Shown in pieces: positions 1 through 11,900 of a DNA stretch of 64,000 nucleotides. Source of the stretch: Setaria digitata (taxonomy: Eukaryota; Nematoda; Chromadorea; Rhabditida; Setariidae). A program made the translations under genes and the position numbers. The number at the start of each line of letters is the position of its first letter. Positions within the stretch are counted from its first letter, which is position 1. The notes beneath the pieces were generated by a model. That model worked only from the letters and a program-made list of their open reading frames with translations, was not told where the DNA came from and did not search any database. The stretch covers positions 124,001-188,000 of the forward strand of contig RCAB01000071.1 of the NCBI GenBank assembly GCA_003640385.1. The letters are read 5' to 3'.

Positions 1-156
1 GAAAATTCAATCATTCGTAGGGGCGGTAGCAGAAGGACTAATTTGTTAACAGACAGTGCACAAGTTATTGTTGCTGCTCATTTAAATGTAACCAACCTGG
101 TTATCCCTTTTTCTAAGTTTAAATATTTGAGTTTGCTTTTTGCGCTTTGTTTTTAG

Positions 157-1941
157 AGAAAATATGGAAGGTGAATATTCTGGACTTGAGCATGAAGCTA
201 AAAAAGGAGTCGTTGAAAGTTTAAAGGTTATTATTTCTTTGTTAACTTGTTTGCAAGTTGCTGTAAGTAATTTTCATTTTATGTAGGAATTGTTTAAAAT
301 TATGTTGTTTGAAACCTTCGCTAGAAAACTGCTGCTAGATTCAGCAGTCCTTTGAAACAAAGGAAATTTTCTTTCATCTCTCTTACGGTTTATTATTATT
401 GTTTATTTCTCTGTTAGGATTTATAGATTGTCACACGTAAAAATATTGAACGTATTGCCCGTTTCGCATTCGAATATGCTGTATCACATAAGAGGAAGAA
501 AGTAACAGCAGTTCACAAGGCTAATATACAAAAACTCGCAGATGGCTTGTTTCTTAGAGTGGGCCTTAACATTTCCTTTGTGTTTTAAGTTATGTAATAT
601 GTATTTGTCTTTGCACTATTTCTATTCTTTAGGATGGATCATATGCATAAATATAGTAGATTCACACAATTGAGAGTTTGAAGCTTTCTAGTCTTCTAAT
701 TATTCAATTCAGTTGACAAAAATAGGTTCTTTTTGTGCTGAGTTAACTCCCTATTGTGAATTTAACCAAAATTGTTATTTTTACTTTTATTTTATTTTAT
801 TTTTTATTTTAGCTGTGATTTTCCAGGTATGTAAAGAAATAGCAAAGAGTGAATATCCACAGCTCCAGTTTGAGTCAATGATTGTAGATAATGCGTCAAT
901 GCAGCTCGTTTCTTGTCCGCAACAGTTTGACATTATACTTTTGCCTAATCTTTACGGCAACATAATTTCAAACATAGCTTGTGGTCTCATTGGTGGAGCT
1001 GGATTAGTGTCAGGTGTGAACATTGGTTCCGAATATGCTGTTTTTGAGACGGTTTGTATTTTAGCAGTCGAAAATTTCTGTTATTCTAATTTAATTCTGT
1101 AAATGGAATCATAAAAATAAGAATAATTTTGACTGTATTATTTGAAATAATGCTTCATAGTGTTCATCCTAGTTTGTTTTTCAATTTGAGGGAACAAGAG
1201 GCAGAGGCACTGAAATAGCTGGCAAAAATATTGCGAATCCAACTTCCTTCATTCGAGCTAGCGTAGATATGCTGAAATATTTGGGATTGGACAGTTATGC
1301 AAATCTGATCAGTGATTCCCTGTTTCTTGCACTTACAGAGCGACATATACATACTGTTGATATTGGAGGTAGGTATACCACTCCAATTTGTGATTCTAAC
1401 TGATTGATTAGATAATAAATTTATAACATTGTATTTCTTTGCGGTCTTCACTTTCCGATTTATGCGGAAATTTCTATCCAAAATTCAGTCCTTAGGCCAG
1501 TACTATCATCTATTATCCAGTAGATATCATTGGACGGGGAATTTTTTCCCATCTATTGTCTGTTACAGTTGGATTTTTGTAATCCAAGCATTTTTAACTG
1601 TTATTACCTGAAAATTTATATAGTGAGAGATTTCAAAATTTATATTTGTAAAGATGGTTTATCAGCAAGAAAAACTGGGTTATCTACTAACAAGAATCGT
1701 CATCACAACCTTGTTTCTCATATCTTGTAATTCGTTTTTTTTTGTTCATTTAGTTTTTGTTGGTTTTTGATTTCTTGAGATATCAGATGTTCTGGTACTT
1801 ATGAAAAATAAATTTTGTGAAGTTAGTGGTTTTACTTTGCCATTTTAAACTTGCTGTTTCATAGGTACGGCTAAGACGAGTGAAGTTGTGGACGTAACTT
1901 TGGAAATAATGAATCAGCTAAGGGATACCTACATTCAATGA
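157..1941 (+). CDS. NAD-dependent isocitrate dehydrogenase, gamma-like subunit (5' partial)
   Basis: Mitochondrial TCA-cycle enzyme that oxidatively decarboxylates isocitrate to 2-oxoglutarate; the gamma subunit is regulatory in the heterooligomer. Exons read 157-226, 427-558, 827-1051, 1191-1368 and 1865-1941, all joining in phase with GT/AG ends. Visible family motifs are [55 protein letters not shown] and [10 protein letters not shown]. The wording YAVFET followed by [18 protein letters not shown] and HTVDIGG fits IDH3G better than IDH3B or IDH3A, as far as I can judge from memory of the family. The stop is TGA at 1939-1941. The reading enters 157 with one base completing an arginine codon, so upstream exons carrying the mitochondrial presequence and N-terminal half are outside the window. 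The first 156 bases hold no recognisable IDH coding and look like intron. Confidence 0.9.
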
Positions 1942-4517
1942 ACATTATTTGAAGAAGGTGGCCGTGATCATTTTATTAGTGAGAATATTCATTAAATTTG
2001 TTGATGAGTTCAGTGTAGAATTTTCGCCTTAATTTGATTCTTGAATGCTTTTTTTTGTAACCGTTTTTTTTAGTTGAGCCATGAACAATGCGTATGATAA
2101 ATGGATTTTTTCTTGAATTGAGTTCTGGATTTTCCTTATCCGGTGAATTTAATGGCTTCTAGTTAACATTTTTGTTTACCTGTAGTAGAACTTTTAGTTA
2201 TTTATATAGTCTAATTTTTGCAGACTTACTGAAATGCTCTTTGAAATCTTGAATGATTTAACTTATCCTACTAAAATTTAAGGGACTCTTTTTTTACTCA
2301 CTTTTATCTTTAAATTTAACCTCATGATTTTAAAAGATCTCTTCAGAATTATTGTGTGCAGTTTTGACGCTTACTTTAGTCAATAGCTACTGTTGGCGAG
2401 CCTCATTTTGTTGCGTAACTGGTATTGCTGCTGCTCATCATTTATTAGCAGTTGTCACCTCGAATATTCGTGCAAGCACATACCTTTCCAAGTAATTACT
2501 TTACACCAGAATTGTTGGTCCTGTGCGGCGGAGAACTTGCTTTCAATATTCAGTTTTTTGAGCCCGCATTAAATAAAAAAATGTTATCTAATTCTCTAAA
2601 TCGAAAATTTTTGCTCGTATATAAATAGCTTTAGCTTCACCAGTGATGACAAATCCTCCTCGTTTTTCGGCCACTTATTCTGAGTTCAGCTAAATGCTTT
2701 GCGGTCAAGCTTTTTCCATCTTTATCACTCTTTCTGCAGTACTTTTCAGGTAAGCTGTACTTGCGATGCTTCCGAAAACCTCTTATGTTTGCTTAACAGG
2801 GTTTTGCTGGTCAATTTGGATTGAACAGTTTTGTTGCTATGTTTTGTTATTAAAAAAAATTGCTTCACATCTTTATTTTAAGAAGAAGACAAAGATCCAT
2901 GGTATTTTCTCAGGGATTTAGCTCATAACTTATCTGCTCAAAAGATTTTGATGACATTGTAGTTTAACTGGGAAACAAAAGTTCGTAATTTCGCAATACA
3001 TTTTGAATGTTTTGACGACTCTTATGTTTGAGAACGTGTGAGATTTCTTTTCATACATGCCATTAATAGTTTTTTATTTTATTCTATAATTTTTCTCTGA
3101 ATTCTCCCGAGTAATGTAGCTTGTATACATGCAGTATAGCTGAAGATGCTCTAAATTTGATTTATTTAACGCGTGCTTTTGTCTGCTTGGAAGAATGATA
3201 GTATCTGTCTGTGCTTCTACTTCATGCTTACTATTTAGTGGGCATGTTTTCACGCCTTTGTATATGTTATTATTTATTTCTAGTATTTTTGCAAATTATT
3301 CATTTTCCTTTCCATCAAATTCAGTTTGTTTTTTAGTTCCTTAAAATTCTACATAGCCGTACAACTTTTAATAATATAATTATTATAACTCGAGACTAGA
3401 AATTTTAATGAAGTTTTTTGGGATTGGTTGGCAGACCTAAATCTCTTTTCAGTGTTTGTTTTGTGTTTATAAAATTATTCTTCTGCAACATCTTTTTCCA
3501 GTGCAGTTTCATTGTTTAAATGTATGATGCATAAATTGGTTCTCCAACTGATCCACTTCACTCGAATTTGTTGGAATTAAAGCTCTTTTTGTTTCGGAAC
3601 ACTATGTCTTAATTATTTCAAAATTTTGGGAACCTGAAAAAATTGGTGGAGATTGGTGAGAATCGAGATTCCGAAGTATCAATAGGCAACGAGATGTTTC
3701 TGGTTACTGAAGTTTTAGGCTGTTAAAAGGTGGGTAGTACATGAGGGTTGCTTTATGCAAAGTGGTTTTAAAAGATACTTCATTTGTGTCTTCGATACAA
3801 ATTGTAGGGGATTGGTTTAATTTTATTTATTTCTTTCTTCCACAGAAGCTTTTGTTGATGTTTGGTAAGTCCTTTTCCACGCTTTATCATCCTATCAGTG
3901 AATGAAATCGGTATTTCCTTTGATTAATTTACAGCGAGATTTTATATCCAGTGAGCTTTAGTTCAGATATTTTAAGTTATGAAGAACTGGAACTGTAGAT
4001 ATTTACATGTACGGAACTGAATGAAGATGTAATTTGCCTGAAATGCTCAAAGAGCTTCTCTGTATAATATAATGTTATGTTTCTCGAATATTTTGGCCAA
4101 GTCTTTAATATGTTAAGCTACAGTTTCTAATGAATCCAGGTCCAGTGACATTTTCAATCTTAGCCTCAAATTCATTGCTGAGTCAGTACTTTAAATCGGA
4201 ATTAAGTAGTTGGTCTAATCTTTAAAAAGAAGTTACCTACTGCTTTAAGGCATACCCTTGACGGAGACCTCTAATGTATGTATGTTTACTTCCACTTCAG
4301 CAAATCACAATAATGCCTCAAAGGAATTTGGATGTGATTACGATAAAAAAAGAACTTTGTGCTGAAGTTTGTTACAATCTGTCAAGCAAGGGAAAGAGTG
4401 TTTGCAAACAAATGTTCTTCTCCTCACCAAATAACTTTTAAAACTTTTGTCTTTCGCTTATCAGCAGTATCAACGTTATTTCCTCTTCTGCTTTTAATTC
4501 AATTATACTGTGTTATT
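1942..4517. other. Intergenic stretch after IDH, possible orphan signal-peptide exon
   Basis: Mostly stop-rich AT DNA. One item stands out: an ATG at 2694 opens a hydrophobic stretch (MLCGQAFSIFITLSAVLF) that runs to a good donor (CAG|gtaagc at 2750) in phase 2. That phase would also splice in frame to the exon at 4762. A 19-nt segment at 3847-3865 is also bracketed by good splice sites (ttccacag and gtaagtc). Neither can be assigned with confidence. Confidence 0.3.
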
Positions 4518-5131
4518 ATGCTAACCAGAATTATTTTAGTAGCTCTTTTGTGTCTTTTGAAATCTCAAAATGAAAGGGAAATTCATTATTGTAGGGATTT
4601 ATTATTATGTATATTACATAGAATAGCCAGAGGATATATTCCAGCAGATGTGCCTTTTTTGTATTACTATTATTGTAAATTTGGGATATTTTTTTTTTTT
4701 TTTTTTTTATGTATGGCTTAATAGAATGCTTAATAGAATATAGAAAAAAATGACTTTGCAGGGCAGGCTCTGCCAAAATATTACAGTGGGACGAAGAATT
4801 ACGAAACAATGCATGGTAATTTTATTTCGAGCATGTTACGTTTCTTATATACCTTCCAGGATTTTTCGTAGTGCGAGATTTTCCTCTATAAAGTATTCGG
4901 AAAGTCAAAACTTCTTTTGGAAATAGAAAGACGCTTTACTTCATCCAAAAAAAAAAAAAAATTTGCAGGACAAATTTGCCATTAACTCAATTATTTCCGT
5001 GGCATCCTACATCACATAAGGAAACTCGTCATTTTGAACAACCGAAGCATCACGTAGTGCTACGTTCCGCAAACCATTTCAAGAACTGCTATTTCTCACC
5101 AATACAATGTGTACTTGTTGAAGAACAATAA
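4518..5131 (+). CDS. Putative allatostatin C-like neuropeptide precursor
   Basis: Three phase-consistent exons, 4518-4660, 4762-4815 and 4969-5131 (TAA), give about 119 residues. The N terminus (MLTRIILVALLCLL) looks like a signal peptide. The C-terminal end carries HFKNCYFSPIQCVLVEEQ. The CYFSPIQC core has the same length, cysteine spacing and most residues of arthropod AstC (CYFNPISC), whose two cysteines form a disulfide ring. AstC is a secreted inhibitory peptide acting on somatostatin/AstC-type GPCRs. Introns of 101 and 153 bp have clean GT/AG ends. There is no Gly-basic amidation site after the ring, and a clear dibasic site is not visible just before it; LRSANHF could be cut at the single Arg. 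The first exon is uncertain: an alternative signal-like exon at 2694-2749 has the same exit phase. No gene symbol is assigned; function is inferred from the motif only. Confidence 0.6.
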
Positions 5132-5375
5132 TAATTCAAATAATTAGTCACTTGAAGAATTCATTAAGCAAATCGGTCAATTTCTCAAACATAAGCTTAA
5201 CTGCTTCCAAAAAAAATTTTTTTCTGGTTGGCTTATATTCTTTCTTATATCTTAACGGAAAAATTAAGCTCTTCAGCCTTATTTCTAAATAATGCTGCAA
5301 ACAATGTCTGACAAATGAGTAAAAATTTTAAATAATTAGCTGGTTCTACAAAGAGTTATATCGATCAAATAACTT

Positions 5376-5381
5376 AATAAA
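5376..5381 (+). terminator. Candidate polyadenylation signal AATAAA
   Basis: Canonical hexamer about 245 bases after the stop of the AstC-like gene; position fits a 3' end but AATAAA is common by chance in DNA this AT-rich. Confidence 0.3.
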
Positions 5382-8091
5382 CAAGTACAGAAGGTCAAAT
5401 TTTTCTAAAGCCAATTTCACAAGATTTACTTGTTTTATAAAATCATTAAAGCACACTTGCTTTTATGCTAAGTTTGATTTGCTAGTAATTTAACAGGTAT
5501 GGATCAAATCTCGATTTTATGTTAATTTCCACATCAGAAGTTGTACTCCAGTCAATTTTTACTGGTCCTTGATAAAATATTTATTGCTGAAATAGTTCTG
5601 CCCTTGTCAATACTTTTTGGATATAGCTTTTTGACAATCTAGTCTTATTTGAAGATAGTAATACTAGGCAAGTAGTTCCATTATTTGTGTTACATGCTTC
5701 ACTGTGATAAAGTTTAAAGGATTTTCAAAAATTTCTAGATTTTTAATTCAAAGGCAATAAGGAAGGTTAGGAGCATGGTTTTTATCAGCTAATCAATGTA
5801 GGATACATGTGTAGACCAGCTGCTGCCAATAGTATTGTTTGTGTTTTTAGTTTAATAAACCACAGTGAGGAACAAAATTATTGACAGTTGATCAATTTGG
5901 AGGAAAATTGGTCAAAACTTCTATTAAAGTTATTGTAGGATTATTAAATTTCAGCTACTTTTCATTTCAGTCCTTCAGGATGGATAAATTAATAGACTAA
6001 CCATGTCGTTTAATTCTGAAAGAATCCAGAATGGATTTATATCATTTAAGTAAAAGATCTGGTTAGGTATGAAATTAAGTTTCTTTTTTATTTGGTCAAT
6101 ATTCAATTTCAAGTTGAGTATAGCCTGCAAAAATAATCCAAGATCTGTTAAAAAAGTAGCGAAGATATCATAGTTTCAATAAATCGTCGGTTAGATGAAT
6201 AAAAATTTGATGCGAACACAAGCTAGTGTTTTGAGTTCGTTTTATCTTTTATTTTCAGCTTAAAAAAAAAGTTTTATTTTATATTTTCAATGCTTTTGTG
6301 GTTTTCAAAAACTAGCAGTAATGAACAGATCTTTCACGGTAAGGGCAAAAATTACGCAGACTTTTTGTATCATGCAACTGTTCAAAAAGGTCAAACAATT
6401 TTGCTCTTCAAGGATGCTTTTTTTTTTTTGATCGGCTAATCGAACAAATTTTAATGATGATATTATAAACAACAAGCCTATCATTTTGCTACAGCCAATC
6501 GCTACTAATCCTTTTAATAAAATTCGAAACAAAACTTAAACAAAAAGGAATATGGCTTTGAAAAAATTTACATGTCATATCAAATGGTGAGAATGATGTC
6601 TCAAATTGTATAATCAGAAAAATTGTAAATTTATTTATTTAAAATATTACTTTTCCAAATTTCCCTATTTAAGGTCGTCTTGCTGAACACTTACTACCAA
6701 AGCAGTATTTCCTAAATTATTTTATTCGACAAAACCGATTAAAATAAGAGTGCATACCACTTTATTGCATTTTTAGTTAATCACTATATGACATGATGAA
6801 TTGCCCAAATAACCTTCAAAGATTCTGCTTACAAAAGAAATAAATAAAATAAAAAAACAAAAGGAAAAAAACTTATGCATAAAGCTTTAATAGAAATACT
6901 TTCTAAACTTTAAGCCACTTGCGGCAGGTCTTCTAAGAAACTAATGTCTTAATCTTAGATAAATGTTGAAGTTGGTCCTCGTTGCGTTTACTGAGAATTA
7001 TTATTTTTTTTTTCTTTATTACTTTTTGTTATCTACATATAATGTGATAAAGCTATCTCTCATACTGAAATGAAGTTCTCGAGCCGCTGATGAACAAAAT
7101 ATTTCCTAAAGCGATTCAAAATGGAGCCTTGTAAAATTGCTCCTGTTTACACTGTGAACAGAACTTTAATGTTTTATAAACTGAAACGTGAAAACCAATG
7201 ATACCGAGACGAAAGATGTGCTTCAAGAACTGCTCAAAGAAAAATTTCAATATTTGCGCAAGAACACACTGCTGATGATTACAAATTTTTGTTATAGTAA
7301 TTTGGAATCGGCAAATGTAACTGTTAAGATAATTAGTGCATATTCAAATAATTATTATCTCTTCAGCAGGGATAATAGTTTCATGCAAGTTGAAAGATTT
7401 TCGCAACAAGATGTCATTAAAATTTTCGACTACCATTAAAAATTTAGAATTAATAAGGTTAGTCAATGTTTTGATTACTGTTTTCTTCATCGATGCTTGT
7501 GTATTTAATTGGAGAACAATAGAAGAATTGTGGGAAACTTTCTTTCCTATCTCCCAAAGCATAAATAATTTGCTTCAAAGAAAAATTATTTTCTTTGAAC
7601 TGGTTCTTAAAAAAGAATTGCACTTCGCGCTTAAATTCTTTTTGTGATTGAAAATTTTAGAAGCTTCGATTTTAAGCAGTTGAAGTACTTAGCTAATTCC
7701 GATACTAATTAAAATACTCAAGAAACCCATTTTCTTTCTGTGTGCTTTTTTTCCACTTTTAATAGCTGTTGTTAATAACATCATTGAGCTGGCCAAAATT
7801 AGCTTCTCGATCCACTACGCTATTTCTAAATGAATTAAATCAGTTGTAAGTAGTTAGAATTTTACTAATAATACACGAAAGACCTGAATTCTCAATTCTG
7901 ACATTAATGAATACACTGCAGAGCTGAATCCTCACCCTGTTTGAGGAGAATTCTAATTAGTGAAAGTCGGCTTAGTTCACTTGAGATATAACACAGTTTT
8001 TTGATTTAAGCAACAAAAGCCTTGTAAATATGTGGATTATCCCAGCAACTGTTTTATGACATTTTCTTCATTCTTAAGCTAGAACTAAAAA

Positions 8092-8127
8092 TTTGAAATT
8101 AATTAGAAGCTTTTGATTAATTTCAAA
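8092..8127. repeat. Near-perfect 36-bp palindrome
   Basis: The two 18-base halves, TTTGAAATTAATTAGAAG and CTTTTGATTAATTTCAAA, are reverse complements except at two positions, with no loop. Confidence 0.8.
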
Positions 8128-8221
8128 TTTTTTGAAGAAAATTATAAAGTTGGGTTTAATATTATCTGAAAATATGGAAAATACCAGTTATAAATATTTC
8201 TGACGAACACATAGGTCGGAT

Positions 8222-8260
8222 GGGATTTGATTGCTTATCACTGATAAGAAACCAAATCCC
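8222..8260. repeat. Short-loop inverted repeat, 18-bp arms
   Basis: GGGATTTGATTGCTTATC is followed after a 3-base loop (ACT) by its reverse complement with two mismatches. It lies about 100 bp from the palindrome at 8092-8127. Confidence 0.8.
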
Positions 8261-8859
8261 TTCTTTGTTTGATAAACTTTTTGCAAATTAATGAATCCTG
8301 CGAAGTATTAAACTTAACTTCTGCAAAGTTAATGTTTTGCGGAATTTTGAAAGTCGCTTAAGGTTGTATTACATTACTTTGACAAAAACAATCTTATTGC
8401 CATGAAATTTGCTGCTAAACGACTTTGATAAAAGCAATGTAGTGAAACTTTCTAATAATGACACATATAATTAATAGATACCCGATCGAATAATATCTTA
8501 CTGATCGCATATGCTGCTGCTACTGATTCGATAGCATTTCAAATACAGAAATATGTGAACTTGTGCTATTCATGGGTAAGATAGCAATTTTTTCCTTTCT
8601 TCATGTAATAACTAGGCAGTTTTATTTTGGGCAGAAACTGACGGTTGGTATCACAATAAGTTGGATCTTTTGAAATAAAATTTGCTTAGAAATTATTCTG
8701 CGTATACATTGTCCAGCGAATTTAAGGTATGCATGATTTGGTAGAGCAATTACGGTTGAAGAATTGAAAAGGCAATTATAACAAGTCAAATAAAGAACTA
8801 ATTTTTGAAGTCATTTCTGAATTGAACAGTCGTATTGTCATGAAATCTGCTACTGAACG

Positions 8860-8860
<1 letters not shown>

Positions 8861-8910
<50 letters not shown>
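8861..8910. repeat. (ATT)n microsatellite
   Basis: Uninterrupted TTA/ATT repeat of about 50 bases in the gene-poor region. Confidence 0.97.
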
Positions 8911-11900
8911 TTTGACTGTATTGTTCAACTAATTTCCACAAGAACACCTTCATCATATAGAAGTTTTGTTGCTGCCTTCTGTTATCCTTCAATTTATTAT
9001 TTTGTGCTATAAATGTAATGAATTGAGGTAATAAAAAATTTATGAGGATCATATTTGAAAAAAAAGAAATCATATAGTTAAAAATAAGTCTTTTCGAAGG
9101 TCTAGAAATTTCAGAAAAAAAAAAAATTTTCGGTTCTGAACTGTTTTATTATGACCGGGAGAGACTGTATTGAAGTACAGATGAAATACGACTTTTAAGA
9201 TGATCAGAACTAGAAGCATTATCGCTATAAAATCTTCTAGTTTATCATCAAATTTTAAAATTTTTGAGTAAAATTGATCTTTCTCCTAGATTCACATGTT
9301 GTTGTCTTCATTTTTTACATCAGTTTTTCGTTTGCCAACTTGTAGTTTGCTTGACTTCGTGAGAAACGAACTGCAGTCTGACTTTGATAAATAGCACCAT
9401 CAGTTTGCTCTTAATCAGTTTTTAAACAAAAAAAAAAAAAAGTTAAATGAGATTTGTGTACTTCCAAGCTCATACGTCGTGTTACGGATTAAAAAATATC
9501 TCTGAAACTGTTTCGATCCATTTTTTTAAAATTTATTTTCATTTTGTCGTTTTATAGTCAATTGTGATGACGAAGGTGCTAATTGTGCAAATGAAACACA
9601 GATAGAACATCGTTTAATAACTTAGCAACAGTTCTGTGTTTTTCAAAGGCAGAAAAGACAGAAAAGAAAAAAAGACCGATTGAATTGATATGAACAATTA
9701 ATTCCCTATTATTTATCATCCTAGATTAATAATCGCTTAGTGTATATATCATTAATATTTCATTATGAAACTTAATTTCAAACGATACATACCCGGAATT
9801 TGAAACTCTCGGGAGCTATAGGATCTCTTAATCTTTGTCTGTAATTCGAGCATTCTTTTAGTTTTTGAAATTAATATGAGGAAAAAAAATACATAAGTTT
9901 ATTTTAATGCAATGAACGAAACATTCTTGTAACAGAATACAAAGCAAGAGTGTGTCGGGTTAACGCTAAATTTGGCAATAAAGTTGGGATTTGACTTTGA
10001 CAAAAAAAGTAACAAGGAGAATGGTTTGTGTTTTTTCACAAATTCGTGATGAAAGCAAAATTTCCCTCGCGCTTTGATCTAGAAATACTTTCATAGAAAT
10101 TAATATATAATTAAATATAGGATGAAAATGGAAAATAAAATCTCTTTTTCTTCCCCTAATGGCCCTTATATTCAAATTCTGATTTGTCTGATACATTAGT
10201 TCATGAAATGTGGAAATGCATAGCAAACTTTCAAATGCTCAAATACTTATGAACCATTTGTCATTATATGAAAATCCAAGAATCCAGGCCTAACAGAACT
10301 CATACTGAATCTATATCTTGACTTATAGATCTTAGATTAACTCAGGCAAAATTCGATGGAAATTTGGTGGAGAAAAAAAATTAATTGATGTTTAAGGAAA
10401 AATATTCTGAATACGATTTCAATTCCGATTTCCTGCAAATAATTGAAGATTAGGTAACCAGATTTTAAATGAGGCAGTATTTCGAATGATACAGTACTTT
10501 TAATTAAAACTTTGTTAAAAGAGGCGCACGCTTTTAGTGTTAGATGGATACACAGGAAATCAGAATTGAGAGAAAAACAATATTTTAAGAGAGGAGGAAG
10601 ATTTTACAAAAATTAGTTTTTGATTGTTTGTATGTATTTTTTAAAAGCTTAGCTTTTAATTGAATACATAAAATTTGAATGTCACATTCCTAATGTGAGC
10701 GGAAAATGGAATAATTTCGAGTATTCGTAAACTCTTCCTTATCCAAATAAAAAAATGTCATCCATTTTGCAGTGTCATTTGACAAGAGGTGATTATTTCT
10801 CTCACTGCTTCAGCGTTTATCTAGAAGACTCGTTCCTCTCAGATATTCAGTGTTTCGAATGACAAATTACTGAGGAAAGATTAGGTGACTGACTGGAAAT
10901 GCCGTTAATTCTCATCAGTTGAACAGATTGTGGAAAATTAGACTCTGCTCTGTTGTGTTCAAAATCTTCAGATAACAATGAAAGCTGACTTGGGACTGGA
11001 AAGTGTGTCTAAGTGATCAAGCTACTGCTCATGTTGAACTGAAAAGATGGATGGCCATGATGACAGGCTTGATTATTTCGAAAAATTCACTGACTAGCGC
11101 TTACAAAGTGCATTTACTGATTTCGAGTTTTCTTTCAAGTGTTATGCCTCTTACCAAGCAAAAAAATTTCTCGAAACATGCTTGAATATCCGTCAGAGGG
11201 GGGTCACAAAGAAGTAACTTTGGGTTTTTCCTAACTCTGAGATATCTCTGCGCTTAATGATATTTTCAAATTTTCAGCTTAATCAAAACTCCGCAATGCT
11301 TATTAGCTAATCCAAATTTCTAAACTGAACTAAATACTGAACCTTGGGCAAAGAGTTATCCCATGGTTACTTCTCTTCTTTCTAATCTATTCACTAATTC
11401 TAACGGGTTATTTCATCCAGTTCATTAAATTTCGGCTATATTGTAAGATCGCTTGTCATTTTTATTTTGTTCCCTGTAACAGCTATAAGTTTAATTACCT
11501 GGCTAATCATATTTTGCTGACTTATTCTTCTATTTTAGATGTGATAGTACGGGGAGTGATTTAAATCACTTGTTAGCTCCAGTCTGAAATACTTACCAAG
11601 AGCTATGGCATGCAAGTGATTTTAGCTGAGATTGACAGATGTATGTGAAGCTTATGAAAAAAGTTGTGGTCATTCCTTAGGGAGACAGATTCAATCTAAT
11701 CAAGGTTTCTTCCACATTTATTCATTTTGCTCATGAATGACTGTTACGTTATTTACAAGTCTTGTTCAGTAGTGAACTGGTAAATACAACAATGAACAAC
11801 AGGTTTATTCAACTGCCATTTACCTCGTAGTAGAATCAGTTTAGAACATAATTATTTTGAATATAATCTGATTTCTCTCTTATGAACTCCACTGTTTTTA

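Noticed and set aside
7188..7647. Overlapping plus-strand ORFs of 83 and 103 codons
   Set aside because: Two frames and the minus strand are open together; sequence is Asn/Ile/Phe-rich as expected from AT-rich noncoding DNA.
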